Of a stretch of 64,000 nucleotides of DNA, positions 9,559 to 19,347 are shown one piece after another. This DNA is from Microbacterium paraoxydans (lineage in GTDB: Bacteria > Actinomycetota > Actinomycetes > Actinomycetales > Microbacteriaceae): the NCBI RefSeq assembly GCF_018224615.1, contig NZ_JAGTUK010000003.1, positions 248,001 through 312,000 on the forward strand, given 5' to 3'. Under the pieces are notes generated by a model. It was given only the letters and a program-made list of their open reading frames with translations, did no database searches and was not told the DNA's origin. The stretch's first letter is position 1; each line of letters starts with the position of its first letter. The translations under genes were made by a program, and so were the position numbers.

Positions 9559-10755
9559 TCAGACCCGCTGCTGGCGCGGGGCCAGGGGCAGTGGCTCCAT
9601 GGGCTGGTCGTTCGCGGTCAGATCGATGCCGAGGTCCTTCGCGTAGACGACCCGCGACGCGATGCTCACCTGGTCGCCGCTCTCGGTCAGCTCGAACACG
9701 CGTCCGCCGCGCAGCCGGTTGCGCTCCGCCCCGTCCAGCCCGTATGCGCCGAAGCCGGTGCCCGGGGCGTAGCCGAGCAGCACGCCGTAGTAGTTGCCCA
9801 TGTAGTCGTTGACGTGGTCGTGCCCGACGAACACCCCCTTCACGTCGCCGCGCTCGACGATGGCGTTGAACATGCCCGAGTTGAACGGACCGGGGCACTC
9901 GTCCTCGTTGCGCTCCCCGACGATCCCGTGGCGCGCGCGACCGCGGGCGGCGTCCGCCTCCGTGCGCGTGTCCACGCCGCCCCACCACATGAAGCGGTGC
10001 TCCCACAGGGCGATGTGGAGGAACATGAGGCCGGGCACCTTGCGGCCGAGACGCTGTTCGAGCCGCTGCGACTGGTCGCGGTACCAGGCCACCTGGTCCA
10101 TGCGCACCCAGTCCCACGTGGGGTAGCCGGCGAAGTCCTGGCCGGCGAGCGCATCCGGCGCGTAGCGCCCGGAGTCGAGCAGCCACAGGGCGAAAGCCTC
10201 GCGGTTCTTCTTCGCGGCGGAGCCGATCGTCAGGAGCGTGTTGCTGGTGCCGGTCACGCCCCGGGTGTTCTCCGCGTTCACGTTGTACTCGTAGGAGCGG
10301 TAGATCTTCAGCATCCCCGCCTCGTCGACGCCCGACTGGGGGAGCGAGTCCTCGTCGTGGTTGCCGTAGGTCACCGCCCACGGAATGCCGCGCGACTCCA
10401 TCGGCCACACGACGTTGTTGATGGCCTGCTTCACGGCGAGACGAGTCTCGCATCCGCCGGTGATGACGTCGCCGTTGATCACCACGACGTCCGGCTGCTC
10501 CTGGTCGAGCACCTTCTCGATCAGCTCGACCGTGCGGCGGTCGGTCTGCTCGTCGTCCTGCGTGTCGTTGAACTGCACCACCTTGAAGGTCCCGTCGGGG
10601 CGGAAGCGCAGTCCGCGCGCGGCCTTCGCGGTCGAGGCCGCCACGGTCGTGTCGGCGGCTGCGGCGGCGGTGCCGAGCGGCAGGGCGGAGCCGAGGGCGC
10701 CGAGCGCTCCGGCGGTGAGGACGGTTCGCCGGCTGATCGGCAGTCGGTCGGGCAT
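9559..10755 (-). CDS. Tat-exported metallophosphoesterase
   Basis: A 398-residue calcineurin-like phosphoesterase. The N-terminus has a twin-arginine signal (ISRRTVLTAGALGALGSALP) ending near AAAADT. The metal-binding motifs are in order: FNDTQDD, INGDVITGG, YGNHDED and FVGHDHVND. It resembles fungal Dcr2-type and bacterial purple-acid-phosphatase-like enzymes. It probably hydrolyses extracellular phosphoesters; the substrate is unknown. It is monocistronic, with the terminator just beyond its stop. Confidence 0.92.
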   Translation of the reverse strand: MPDRLPISRRTVLTAGALGALGSALPLGTAAAAADTTVAASTAKAARGLRFRPDGTFKVVQFNDTQDDEQTDRRTVELIEKVLDQEQPDVVVINGDVITGGCETRLAVKQAINNVVWPMESRGIPWAVTYGNHDEDSLPQSGVDEAGMLKIYRSYEYNVNAENTRGVTGTSNTLLTIGSAAKKNREAFALWLLDSGRYAPDALAGQDFAGYPTWDWVRMDQVAWYRDQSQRLEQRLGRKVPGLMFLHIALWEHRFMWWGGVDTRTEADAARGRARHGIVGERNEDECPGPFNSGMFNAIVERGDVKGVFVGHDHVNDYMGNYYGVLLGYAPGTGFGAYGLDGAERNRLRGGRVFELTESGDQVSIASRVVYAKDLGIDLTANDQPMEPLPLAPRQQRV

Positions 10756-10908
10756 GCGGTGTCTCCTTCATCTGCGGCGGGTGGGGCCGCAGGGGAGACT
10801 AGGGGCGCCAGATGGCGTGGGTCTGACGAACGCGTGAACTCCGCGGCCGTTCGGGCGCCGTGACGAGGCGGCGCCCGGTGGCGCGCAGGTGAACGACGGT
10901 GCGAGTGG

Positions 10909-11403
10909 TCAGTGGGTCAGGGCGGCCTCGATCGCCTCGACGATCTCGGGCGCGTCCGGCTTCTGCTTCGGACGGAAGCGCAGCACCTCGCCGTCGGGCA
11001 GCACCAGGAACTTCTCGAAGTTCCACTCCACGCGTCCGGCCTTGCCGCCCGCGTCGGGAGTCTGCTTGAGCGCCTTGTACAGCTCGGCGGCGTTCCGGCC
11101 GTTGACCTTGACCTTGTCGTTGACCGGGAAGGTGACGCCATAGGTGGTCGAGCAGAACTCGAGGATCTCGTCGACCGAGCCGGGCTCCTGACCGAAGAAC
11201 TGGTTGCACGGGAAGCCCACGACCGTGAAGCCGCGGTCGCCGAAACGACGCTGCAGTTCCTCCAGCTGCTCGTACTGGGGGGTGAGCCCGCACTTCGATG
11301 CCACGTTCACCACCATCACCACATCGGCACCAAGGTCGTCGAGGGTCTTCTCCTGACCCTGGGCGTCGGTGAACGGGATCGAGCGGAGCGTGGAATCGGT
11401 CAT
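10909..11403 (-). CDS. Glutathione peroxidase-family thiol peroxidase
   Basis: A 164-residue thioredoxin-fold peroxidase with peroxidatic Cys38 (VASKCGLTPQY) in place of selenocysteine, the GFPCNQF motif with a probable resolving cysteine, and the WNFEKFLV tetrad segment. Actinobacterial members generally use thioredoxin rather than glutathione, so the family name may mislead. I start at ATG 11403; a GTG two codons upstream is possible. It is divergent from dusB. Confidence 0.93.
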   Translation of the reverse strand: MTDSTLRSIPFTDAQGQEKTLDDLGADVVMVVNVASKCGLTPQYEQLEELQRRFGDRGFTVVGFPCNQFFGQEPGSVDEILEFCSTTYGVTFPVNDKVKVNGRNAAELYKALKQTPDAGGKAGRVEWNFEKFLVLPDGEVLRFRPKQKPDAPEIVEAIEAALTH

Positions 11404-11462
11404 ACGCACAGCTTAAGTCGCCGCATCCCCCGGGGCTCCGGGTCTGGGAGAATGGACGTGCC

Positions 11463-12617
11463 ATGACTGTCGCCACCGCTCCCGCCCGCCCCCTCCGCAT
11501 CGGCCCGATCGACCTCGACGTGCCGGTCGTGCTCGCTCCCATGGCGGGCATCACCAACACGGCCTTCCGGCGACTGTGTCGGGAGTACGGCGCGGGCCTG
11601 TACGTGAGCGAGATGATCACGTCGCGCGCCCTGGTCGAGCGCAACGAGACCACGATGCGGCTGATCCGTCACCACGAGTCCGAGACCCCACGATCCATCC
11701 AGCTCTACGGCGTCGACCCGAAGACGATCGCGGAGGCGGTGCGCATCATCGTCGCGGAAGACCACGCCGACCACATCGACCTGAACTTCGGCTGCCCGGT
11801 GCCCAAGGTCACCCGCAAGGGCGGTGGCGCGGCGCTGCCGTGGAAGTCGAAGCTGTTCGCCGACATCGTGGATCAGGCCGTGAAGGCCGCAGGCGACATC
11901 CCCCTCACGGTCAAGATGCGCAAGGGCATCGACCGCGATCACCTCACGTTCCTCGACGCCGGTCGCGCGGCGGAGGATGCGGGGGCGGCGGCGGTGGCGC
12001 TGCACGCCCGCACCGCGAGCGAGTTCTACTCCGGTCACGCCGACTGGAACGCGATCGGCGAGCTCAAGCAGGCCGTCACGAGCATCCCGGTGCTCGGCAA
12101 CGGTGACATCTGGTCGGCCGACGACGCGGTCCGGATGATGGCCGAGACCGACTGCGACGGGGTCGTGGTGGGCCGCGGCTGCCTCGGTCGGCCCTGGCTG
12201 TTCGGCGAGCTGGCGAACGCGTTCGGCGGCGAGGGCAAGACGGTGGATGCGACGCTCGGCTTCGTGTCCGACGCGTTCCGCCGCCACGCCGAACTGCTGG
12301 TGGAGTTCTTCGAGGACGAGGACCGCGGCTGCCGCGACGTCCGCAAGCACGTGTCGTGGTACTTCAAGGGCTACCCGGTGGGCGGCGACATCCGCACGGG
12401 CCTGGCGACCGCGTCGAGCCTGGACGAGATCGACGAGCTGCTGGGCCGCCTGGACCGTTCGGCTCCGTACCCCGGGGCCGACGCGGAGGGGCAGCGCGGG
12501 CGGGCCGGTCACCCGAAGAAGCCGGCGCTGCCGGAGAAGTGGCTGGAGTCGCGCGAGCTGGCGTCCAGCGCCTCGGAGATGATGCGTGGAGCGGAGATCG
12601 AGAACAGTGGTGGCTGA
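11463..12617 (+). CDS. dusB: tRNA-dihydrouridine synthase DusB
   Basis: A 384-residue FMN enzyme reducing uridine to dihydrouridine in the tRNA D-loop. It has the TIM-barrel start LAPMAGITNTAFRRLC, the catalytic Cys111 in NFGCPVPKVTRKGGG, the KMRKG and ALHARTASEFYSG segments, and the phosphate-binding VVVGRGCLGRPWLF. The C-terminal helical domain recognises tRNA. It is the first gene of the dusB-dgt-dnaG unit; dgt starts inside its last codons. Confidence 0.95.
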   Translation: MTVATAPARPLRIGPIDLDVPVVLAPMAGITNTAFRRLCREYGAGLYVSEMITSRALVERNETTMRLIRHHESETPRSIQLYGVDPKTIAEAVRIIVAEDHADHIDLNFGCPVPKVTRKGGGAALPWKSKLFADIVDQAVKAAGDIPLTVKMRKGIDRDHLTFLDAGRAAEDAGAAAVALHARTASEFYSGHADWNAIGELKQAVTSIPVLGNGDIWSADDAVRMMAETDCDGVVVGRGCLGRPWLFGELANAFGGEGKTVDATLGFVSDAFRRHAELLVEFFEDEDRGCRDVRKHVSWYFKGYPVGGDIRTGLATASSLDEIDELLGRLDRSAPYPGADAEGQRGRAGHPKKPALPEKWLESRELASSASEMMRGAEIENSGG

Positions 12618-13992
12618 GCCCTCGGTCGGCGGTCGCGCCGACGGTTACGACCCGCGCGACGCCGAGCGCTTCTTCGCCGAGACGCACCGCTCCGAGCGCG
12701 ACGACTTCGCGCGCGACAGGGCGAGGGTGCTGCACTCGGCCGCGCTGCGCCGGCTGGCCGCCAAGACCCAGGTGCTCAGCCCCGCCAGCACGGCGGACTT
12801 CGCCCGCAACCGGCTGACGCACTCGCTCGAGGTGGCGCAGGTGGGCCGCGAGCTCGCGGCGGCGCTGGGTGTCTCCGCCGATGTCGTTGACACCGCGTGC
12901 CTGAGCCACGACCTCGGTCATCCGCCGTTCGGTCACAACGGCGAGCGGGCGCTGAACGAGTGGGCGGAGCCGATCGGCGGGTTCGAGGGCAACGCGCAGT
13001 CGCTGCGGATCCTCACGCGGCTGGAGGCCAAGGTGCTCGACGCGGACGAGCACTCCGTCGGCCTGAACCTGACCAGGGCGAGCCTCGACGCGACCTGCAA
13101 GTACCCGTGGACGGTCGACAGTCCCATCCCCGACCCGGGCGGGCGGTTGAAGTTCGGTGTGTATCCCGAGGACGAAGCGGTGTTCCGGTGGATGCGCGAG
13201 GGTGCGCCCGGCCGTCTCCGGTGCGTCGAGGCGGAGATCATGGACCTCTCCGACGACATCGCCTACTCGGTGCACGACTTCGAGGATGCGATCGTCAACG
13301 GCTACGTCGACGTGGCGCAGCTCGCCGACCCCGCAGCGCACGAGGCGCTGCTCAGCCGCATCCAGCAGTGGGTGGGATACGACTTCACACGCGATGAGCT
13401 CGCCGACGCCCTGTACCGCCTGGCGTCGCAGCCGATGTGGCTCGCGTCGTTCGACCGTTCGCGGCAGGATCTCGCGCGCTTGAAGAACCTGACGAGCGAC
13501 CTGATCGGGCGGTTCGCCCGCGCGGCCGTGTCCGCGACGCGCGAGGCCTACGGCACGGCGCCGCTGGTGCGGTACAACGCGCACGTGATCGTGCCGCGCG
13601 TGGTCGAGGTCGAGATCGCGGTGCTCAAGGGCATCATGGGTCAGGCGATCGTCACGATCGATGCGCGCAAGGGCGTGTACAAGGAGCAGCGGCGGGTGCT
13701 GAAGCGCCTCGCGGACGCCCTGTGGTCGACCGACGCGCTGTGGTCGGCCGGCGCCGATGTGCTCGAACCGGCGTTCGCGGCCGACTTCGTCGCGGCGGAG
13801 AACGATGCGGAGCGCGCCAGGGTCGTGGTGGACCAGATCGCCAGTCTGACCGACCAGAGCGCGGTCGACTGGCACAACCGCCTCGTCGGGGAGATCGATC
13901 CGGCCGAGGTCGGCATCTGGACTCCGCGTCATGCGCGGCCCGGCACCCGCACTCCGGTCACGCGGCGTCCCGTCGCCGAAGGGGCGCACTGA
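12607..13992 (+). CDS. dgt: Deoxyguanosinetriphosphate triphosphohydrolase-like protein
   Basis: A 461-residue HD-domain dNTPase. Metal-binding residues are in [22 protein letters not shown] and [13 protein letters not shown]. Family members cut dNTPs to deoxynucleoside plus triphosphate, controlling dNTP pools; some also restrict phage. The start is GTG 12607 or 12610, after GGAGCGGAG and overlapping the dusB end by about 11 bases. The stop shares one base with the dnaG start (TGATG), so translation is coupled. Confidence 0.92.
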   Translation: MVAEPSVGGRADGYDPRDAERFFAETHRSERDDFARDRARVLHSAALRRLAAKTQVLSPASTADFARNRLTHSLEVAQVGRELAAALGVSADVVDTACLSHDLGHPPFGHNGERALNEWAEPIGGFEGNAQSLRILTRLEAKVLDADEHSVGLNLTRASLDATCKYPWTVDSPIPDPGGRLKFGVYPEDEAVFRWMREGAPGRLRCVEAEIMDLSDDIAYSVHDFEDAIVNGYVDVAQLADPAAHEALLSRIQQWVGYDFTRDELADALYRLASQPMWLASFDRSRQDLARLKNLTSDLIGRFARAAVSATREAYGTAPLVRYNAHVIVPRVVEVEIAVLKGIMGQAIVTIDARKGVYKEQRRVLKRLADALWSTDALWSAGADVLEPAFAADFVAAENDAERARVVVDQIASLTDQSAVDWHNRLVGEIDPAEVGIWTPRHARPGTRTPVTRRPVAEGAH

Positions 13993-15848
13993 TGCCGCGG
14001 ATCCGCCAGGCCGACGTCGACGAGGTGAAGGCCCGCACGAACATCGCCGACATCGTCGGTGAGCGCGTGGCGCTGAAGTCGGCGGGGGTCGGATCCCTCA
14101 AGGGCCTGTGCCCGTTCCACGACGAGAAGAGCCCCAGCTTCCACGTGCGGCAGCAGGTCGGGTACTACCACTGCTTCGGCTGCGGGGAGTCGGGGGACGT
14201 GTACTCGTTCCTCCGCGCGATGGACCACGTGAGCTTCACGGAGGCGGTCGAGCGGCTCGCGGGCCGCATCGGCTACGCGCTGCACTACGAAGACGGGGGA
14301 GCGGCCCCGGAGACCAGCGGTCGCAGTCGCCTGTACGCCGCCAACACCGCGGCGGCGGAGTTCTTCCGTGCGCAGTTGCTGACGCCCGACGCCGAGGCCG
14401 CCCGCCGGTTCCTCGGGGAGCGGGGGTTCGATGCCGGGGCTGCCGCGCACTTCGGTGTCGGTTTCGCGCCGCGCGGCTGGGACGGAATGCTCAAGGCGCT
14501 GTCGGCGCAGGGCTTCACGCGGGAGGAGCTCAGCGCCGCGGGGCTCGTGTCCACTGGGCAGCGCGGGGTCTACGACCGGTTCCGCGGTCGCCTGGTGTGG
14601 CCGATCCGTGACGTGTCCGGCCAGACGATCGGCTTCGGCGCACGCAAGCTCTTCGACGACGACCAGGGCCCGAAGTACCTGAACACCCCGGAGACGCCCA
14701 TCTACAAGAAGGCGCAGGTGCTGTACGGGCTCGATCTCGCCAAGCGCGACATCGCCCGTGGCGACCCGCGGCGAGTCGTGGTGGTGGAGGGGTACACCGA
14801 CGTGATGGCGTGCCACCTCGCGGGTCTCACGACCGCGATCGCCACGTGCGGCACGGCCTTCGGCACCGAGCACATCAAGGTGCTGCGCCGGGTGATGGGC
14901 GACGACAACGCGTCCGGTGAGGTCGTGTTCACGTTCGACGGCGACGAGGCGGGGCAGAAGGCCGCGCTGCGGGCGTTCACGGAGGACGACCGTTTCAACG
15001 CGCAGACCTTCGTGGCGGTGGCGCCGGACGGCCTCGACCCGTGCGACCTCCGCCTGCAGCGCGGTGATGCGGCCGTGCGCGGCTTGATGGACGCGAAGCA
15101 GCCGATGTTCGAGTTCGCGATCGACCGCAAGCTCGCGGGCTTCGACCTCTCGACGGTGGAGGGACGGGTCGGGGCGCTGCGGGCCGCGGCGCCCATCGTG
15201 GCGGAGATCCGGGATCGGCTGCTGCGCCCGGGGTATGAGCGCGTGCTGGCGCGTCGCCTCGGCATGGACCCGACCGAGGTGCACGGGGAGGTCGAGCGGG
15301 CGGCGCGGGGTGCCGCGGCGGCGACGCGACGCGAGGCGGCAGCACCCGACCAGAGTGCGGGCGCGCCCGCGGTCGCGGCGGTCACGCTCGCGAGCCTGCC
15401 CCGCACGGCCGACGTGGCGGTGGAGCGCGACGCTCTGATGGGCGCGCTGCAGTACGGCCACCAGATCGATGCGGAGCTGCTCGACCGGGCTCTGTCGCAG
15501 CCGTTCCGGACTCCGGGTCTCGACGCGGTGCGCGAGGCCGTCGCGGCCGCTCCCGACCGCAGCAGGCCGGGGTGGGTGACCGAGGCGGTCAACGCGGTGC
15601 GTGAGCCCTACCGGTCGCTCGGCGGCGAGCTGCTGATGACGCCCTTCCCTGCCAGGGACGAGGCGGGTGCGGTCGCCTCGGCGACGGACCTTGCCCGGCG
15701 ACTGGTGGTGCGTCAGCTGGAGCGGGAGAAGCAGGAGCTGCTCGGCGCGGTGCAACGCGTCCCGGCGGACTCCGACGGCGGACGGGCGCTGCGCGTCCGG
15801 TTGCGCGACATCGACGTCGAGCGTCAGCGGTTCTCGGCCGAGTCGTAA
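13992..15848 (+). CDS. dnaG: DNA primase
   Basis: A 618-residue replicative primase that makes RNA primers for DNA polymerase III. In order: the CHC2 zinc ribbon (Cys40, His43, Cys61, Cys64), the RNA polymerase core with a TOPRIM fold ([16 protein letters not shown] and [12 protein letters not shown]), then a C-terminal helicase-interacting region rich in Ala/Arg. Length and motifs are complete. It shares one base with dgt. Confidence 0.97.
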   Translation: MPRIRQADVDEVKARTNIADIVGERVALKSAGVGSLKGLCPFHDEKSPSFHVRQQVGYYHCFGCGESGDVYSFLRAMDHVSFTEAVERLAGRIGYALHYEDGGAAPETSGRSRLYAANTAAAEFFRAQLLTPDAEAARRFLGERGFDAGAAAHFGVGFAPRGWDGMLKALSAQGFTREELSAAGLVSTGQRGVYDRFRGRLVWPIRDVSGQTIGFGARKLFDDDQGPKYLNTPETPIYKKAQVLYGLDLAKRDIARGDPRRVVVVEGYTDVMACHLAGLTTAIATCGTAFGTEHIKVLRRVMGDDNASGEVVFTFDGDEAGQKAALRAFTEDDRFNAQTFVAVAPDGLDPCDLRLQRGDAAVRGLMDAKQPMFEFAIDRKLAGFDLSTVEGRVGALRAAAPIVAEIRDRLLRPGYERVLARRLGMDPTEVHGEVERAARGAAAATRREAAAPDQSAGAPAVAAVTLASLPRTADVAVERDALMGALQYGHQIDAELLDRALSQPFRTPGLDAVREAVAAAPDRSRPGWVTEAVNAVREPYRSLGGELLMTPFPARDEAGAVASATDLARRLVVRQLEREKQELLGAVQRVPADSDGGRALRVRLRDIDVERQRFSAES

Positions 15849-15885
15849 CGGAGCGGCACGCGGTGCAGCGGGCAGGATGGAAGAC

Positions 15886-16659
15886 ATGTCCCGAAGGCCC
15901 GAGTCCACGTCTGCGATCGAGTGCTCCGATCTGGTGATCGACCGGATCGGTCACGGCACACCGAACCGCGCCGTGGACGGCGTCACGTTCACGCTCGAGC
16001 CCGGCGGGCTCATCTGCGTCGCCGGCCCTACGGGGTCGGGGAAGTCCACGCTGGTCGCGGCTCTCGCCGGGTCGACCGATCCGTCGGTGCGCGTGGTGGG
16101 GGGAAGCGCCCAGGTGTGCGGTATCGACATCCGGCGCCCGGGCCGCAAGCACCGCATCCTCACGTACCGCACCGGCTTCGTGCCTCAGGGGGCGGGCGCT
16201 GATCTTCCTCCGCGCCTCACGGTCAACGAGGTCATCGCCGAGCCGATCCTCATCCGCGAGCGTCGCGTCAACACCAAGGCGCTGTCGATTCGCGTGGCCA
16301 CGCTCCTGGACGAGCTGCACCTGCCGCTGGGGACGGCGTCGAAGTTCCCCTACGAGCTCAGCGCCGGTATGCGCCAGCGTGTCGCGATCGCCCGCTCCTT
16401 CGTGCTCGAGCCGAGGGTACTCATCGCGGACGAGGTGCTCGCCAATCTCGATCTCGAGGTGCGCCCCGTGGTGTTCGACGCGATCACCCGTCGTCGCACG
16501 GAGCAGGGGATGGCGGCGTTGCTGGTGACGAACGACGCCGACTTCATCCGGGAGTTGAACGCCGAGACGCTCATGCTGCGCGGCGGTCATGTGGTTGCGC
16601 GCGGGGTGGGGAAGGACCTGCTCTGGGTGCCCAACGCCGAGACCGATTCCCGCGGCTGA
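15886..16659 (+). CDS. Orphan ABC transporter ATP-binding protein (oligopeptide/DppD-like)
   Basis: A 257-residue ABC ATPase with Walker A GPTGSGKST, a Q-loop in GFVPQGAGADLPPRL, signature YELSAGMRQRVAIARSF, Walker B VLIADEVLANLD and a terminal Asn-Asp where the H-loop histidine is expected (LVTNDADF). The signature reads LSAGM, and the switch histidine and catalytic glutamate context (DEVLAN) are diverged from peptide-transporter ATPases. No permease lies nearby. ATG 15886 follows GGATGGAAG; ATG 15877 is an alternative. The partner is unknown. Confidence 0.85.
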   Translation: MSRRPESTSAIECSDLVIDRIGHGTPNRAVDGVTFTLEPGGLICVAGPTGSGKSTLVAALAGSTDPSVRVVGGSAQVCGIDIRRPGRKHRILTYRTGFVPQGAGADLPPRLTVNEVIAEPILIRERRVNTKALSIRVATLLDELHLPLGTASKFPYELSAGMRQRVAIARSFVLEPRVLIADEVLANLDLEVRPVVFDAITRRRTEQGMAALLVTNDADFIRELNAETLMLRGGHVVARGVGKDLLWVPNAETDSRG

Positions 16660-16756
16660 GTGCGACACGCCCGGCGTCTGCAGACGGGGGCTCCGTGTCA
16701 CGAACGACGCTCGGAGTTTGCTAAGCTTGTCGAGTTGCCCGCACAGCGGAGCACAT

Positions 16757-16832
16757 TCCTCGGTAGCTCAATTGGCAGAGCAGCCGGCTGTTAACCGGCA
16801 GGTTCTTGGTTCGAGTCCAAGCCGGGGAGCCA
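16757..16832 (+). tRNA. tRNA-Asn (GTT)
   Basis: The cloverleaf folds by hand. The acceptor stem TCCTCGG pairs with CCGGGGA (one G-U pair), with D-arm GCTC/GAGC. The anticodon stem GCCGG/CCGGC closes the loop CTGTTAA, anticodon GTT at 16790-16792, and the T-arm is CTTGG/CCAAG around TTCGAGT. The discriminator is G, and CCA is encoded (16830-16832). A terminator follows after six bases. Confidence 0.97.
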
Positions 16833-16837
16833 ACGAG

Positions 16838-16866
16838 AAGAGCCCCCTCCACGGAGGGGGCTCTTT
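16838..16866. terminator. Terminator after tRNA-Asn
   Basis: AAGAGCCCCCTCC and its complement form a 12-13-bp stem followed by TTT. This is the only terminator in the window with a recognisable short T-run, and it matches the end of the tRNA transcript. Confidence 0.85.
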
Positions 16867-16904
16867 CCGTTCCGTGGCCTCTGCGGTCCGGAGCGGACAC
16901 ACGA

Positions 16905-16935
16905 AGCGGCCGGGAGCGGATTGCTCCCGGCCGCT
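16905..16935. terminator. Terminator for the septum-formation-type lipoprotein gene
   Basis: A 13-bp perfect stem AGCGGCCGGGAGC/GCTCCCGGCCGCT with a 5-base loop lies 20 bases beyond the stop of the minus-strand lipoprotein gene. Confidence 0.8.
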
Positions 16936-16955
16936 GTCGCGTTCGCGGATTGCTG

Positions 16956-17471
16956 TCAGCGCGCGGCGCCGGCGAGGGATCCCTCGACCTGTCCGGCCGG
17001 GTCGACGATCAGGCACTGGATGACGCGGTCGTTGGCCTGCTCCCACGAGTCCTGGCTCGGCGTGAGCGTGGTCACGTCGAGCGCCGACTGGTCGTAGGCC
17101 ACGCCGACAAACGAGGTGAACGCGTCGCCGATGCAGCCCTCGGACGCCGCACTGATCGCGTCCTCGGAGTACTCTCCGTCGTCCATCGTGATCTCGTGGA
17201 AGACCTCTTCGTCGTGCGGCTCGGTGCACGGCACGACGTTCGCGTCGGTGAGCATGCCGGAGCCGGTCTCGAGCATGCAGTCGCCGAGCTTCACCGAGAA
17301 GACGTCGATGTTGGCGCTCTCCGTGACCTGGCCGGTCTTCTCGTCACGGGTCGCGTCGCCCGAGCCGCCGCCCAGGATGCTGTTGATCGCGCTGCAGCCG
17401 CTCAGGGCGAGCGAGGCCGCGGCGACCGATCCGGCGAGCACGAGTGCGCGACGAGTGCGCATCTTCATCAT
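16956..17471 (-). CDS. Lipoprotein with septum-formation-like domain
   Basis: A 171-residue protein with a lipoprotein signal (KMRTRRALVLAGSVAAASLALSGC, Cys26) and an exported domain containing spaced cysteines (GDCMLETGSG, NVVPCTEPHDEEVF, EGCIGDAFTSFVG, IQCLIVDP). This matches the Septum_form family often annotated 'septum formation family protein'; the molecular function is not established. ATG 17471 is chosen from GGAGGGG five bases upstream. A TATAGC -10 on the minus strand (17529-17534) would give a leader of about 50 bases. Confidence 0.85.
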   Translation of the reverse strand: MMKMRTRRALVLAGSVAAASLALSGCSAINSILGGGSGDATRDEKTGQVTESANIDVFSVKLGDCMLETGSGMLTDANVVPCTEPHDEEVFHEITMDDGEYSEDAISAASEGCIGDAFTSFVGVAYDQSALDVTTLTPSQDSWEQANDRVIQCLIVDPAGQVEGSLAGAAR

Positions 17472-17575
17472 GTATTCCCCTCCAAAGCGTGGTGCGGGGC
17501 ATGCTGAAATATCCCCGCCGCCCATCACGCTATAGTGTCCGAAGTCTGTGATGCAACTCGACAGATGCTATGCGT

Positions 17576-17595
17576 GGGCTGAACGCGGTCAGCCC
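17576..17595. terminator. Weak hairpin at the end of def
   Basis: A 7-bp stem GGGCTGA/TCAGCCC with a 6-base loop overlaps the def stop codon and extends downstream of it on the minus strand. It could be a weak terminator. Confidence 0.35.
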
Positions 17596-18155
17596 TCCAG
17601 GTCGTCCACCCCGGGTAGCCAGCTCACTCCCGGACGACCCCAACCGCGCTTGCGGGCGATCTTCTGCGTGGTCTTCCAATCCGAGTCCGAGAGCCGATCG
17701 ATGTACAGCACGCCGTCGAGGTGATCGAACTCGTGCTGCATGATGCGGGCGCGCCAGCCGTCGACCTCGAGCGACACGGGCGCACCGTCGAGATCGATCG
17801 CTGTGACGCGCACGCGGTCCGACCGACGCAACGGGAACCGCTCACCGGGGAACGACAGGCATCCCTCGGACTCGAGCTCCGGATCGGGCGAGCCCGGCTC
17901 GAGCGGCGTCATCCACAGCGTCGGATTGATGAGGACGCCCCGCCAGGGGCGATCGTCGTCGTCGACGTAGTTGTACGTGTAGATGCGAAGCGGCACCCCC
18001 ACCTGAGGAGCGGCCAGCCCGACACCGGGTGCCGCGTCCATCGTCTCGAACATGTCGGCGACGAGCGCACGCACCTCATCGGTGATCTGCTCGACGGGGG
18101 AGGCGGGGGAGTGCAGGACGGGGTCGCCCATGATGCGAATCGGAAGTACAGCCAC
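17589..18155 (-). CDS. def: Peptide deformylase
   Basis: A 188-residue metalloenzyme removing the N-formyl group from nascent proteins. All three motifs are present: GVGLAAPQVG (45-54), EGCLSFPG with metal ligand Cys99, and QHEFDHLDG with ligands His141/His145 and catalytic Glu142. It starts at GTG 18155. The gene is divergent from the DMT transporter with only 43 bases between starts. Confidence 0.96.
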   Translation of the reverse strand: MAVLPIRIMGDPVLHSPASPVEQITDEVRALVADMFETMDAAPGVGLAAPQVGVPLRIYTYNYVDDDDRPWRGVLINPTLWMTPLEPGSPDPELESEGCLSFPGERFPLRRSDRVRVTAIDLDGAPVSLEVDGWRARIMQHEFDHLDGVLYIDRLSDSDWKTTQKIARKRGWGRPGVSWLPGVDDLEG

Positions 18156-18198
18156 GTCACAACCCTAGTCCGCGGGACTCTCCGGGTAGGGTCGTAGT

Positions 18199-19317
18199 GT
18201 GAGCGCAGGGGTGTGGATGGGGATGGCCGAAGACGTCGGCGACCAGCTCGTCGGTGCCTTCCAGAACCCGGGGATTCTGCTCGGCATTCCCCTCGCCCTC
18301 GCCGGCGCCGTGTTCATGTCGCTCGGAGCGCAGTACCAGCACCGCGGGGTCGAGAAGGTGGAGCGGCTGAGCGGCTCCACGGGTACCTCCGGACTCACGT
18401 TCGGCCAGATCAAGGGTCTGCTCACGCGACCGTCGTGGATCATCGGCACCCTGATGCTGGGCCTCGCGATCGTGTGCCAGCTGGCCGCACTCGTCCAGGC
18501 CCCGCTGATCGTCGTCCAGCCGCTCGGTGCGATCGCCCTGGTCATCACGACCCTGCTGAACGCGCGCATCTCCGGTCATTCCCCGACGCGGCAGTCGCTC
18601 ACCGCGATCGTGGCGTGCGTCGGCGGCATCTTCCTCTTCGTGTTCTTCGCGGCGATCTTCGCGACAGAGCAGGACGTCACCGACCGTGAGCTGTTCGTCA
18701 TCCTGGCGCTGCTGCTCGTGGTGATCATCGTGCTCGGCGCGTGCTGGCTGATCCTGCGTCACCGCATGCGGGCGCTCTTCTACGTGATCGGCGCCGGGAT
18801 CCTCTACGGATTCGTGGCGACCCTCGCGAAAGTCGTCATCAAGCGCATCGAGGCGGGCCAGTTCGAGTGGATCACCGCGGTCTGCGTTCTCGCACTCGTC
18901 TCCGCGGCAGCGGTGGGCGCCTACTTCGTGCAGACCGCGTACAGCTCCGGGCCGCCCGACCTCGTGATCGCCGGCCTCACGGTCGTCGATCCTCTCGTGG
19001 CCGTCCTCATCGGCATGGTCGTGCTGGGTGAGGCTGCTGCCGCTCCGTGGTGGGTGCTCATCATCTTCGCCATCGCCGGAGGCATCGCCGTATGGGGCGT
19101 GGTCGGCCTCGCGCGCTACCACCCGCAGGTCCTCAGCGAGAGTCAGGAGCTCGGCATCACGCGCGGCAGCACGCCGGCGGCGGACTCCGCATCCGCGCCA
19201 GACTCCGCACCGCCCGCGACATCGGCCCAGACCGCGTCCGAGGCGCAGGCTCCCTCGGAACACCCGGGGCGCCGCGAGGACCCGACGGACGCGGCGAGAC
19301 GCCACGACGACGCGTAG
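18199..19317 (+). CDS. DMT-family membrane transporter (NIPA-like)
   Basis: A 372-residue protein with about nine membrane helices. It carries the actinobacterial DMT signature MSLGAQYQHRGVEKVE after the first helix and an EamA-like second half (AGLTVVDPLVAVLIGMVVLGE). The last 60 residues are disordered, Ala/Pro/Ser-rich and polar. The substrate is unknown; NIPA relatives carry magnesium. It starts at GTG 18199, with an internal ATG as an alternative. Confidence 0.85.
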   Translation: MSAGVWMGMAEDVGDQLVGAFQNPGILLGIPLALAGAVFMSLGAQYQHRGVEKVERLSGSTGTSGLTFGQIKGLLTRPSWIIGTLMLGLAIVCQLAALVQAPLIVVQPLGAIALVITTLLNARISGHSPTRQSLTAIVACVGGIFLFVFFAAIFATEQDVTDRELFVILALLLVVIIVLGACWLILRHRMRALFYVIGAGILYGFVATLAKVVIKRIEAGQFEWITAVCVLALVSAAAVGAYFVQTAYSSGPPDLVIAGLTVVDPLVAVLIGMVVLGEAAAAPWWVLIIFAIAGGIAVWGVVGLARYHPQVLSESQELGITRGSTPAADSASAPDSAPPATSAQTASEAQAPSEHPGRREDPTDAARRHDDA

Positions 19318-19328
19318 ACCGGCCCCCG

Positions 19329-19347
19329 CGGAGGCGTCGCGCCTCCC
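19329..19347. terminator. Small hairpin between DMT transporter and pgl
   Basis: GGAGGCG/CGCCTCC with a 3-base loop lies between the two convergent stop codons. It is short, so a bidirectional terminator is only a possibility. Confidence 0.4.

Noticed and set aside
16660..16756. A specific promoter for the tRNA-Asn gene
   Set aside because: The region must hold one, but TAAGCT and similar hexamers are too weak to place it with confidence.
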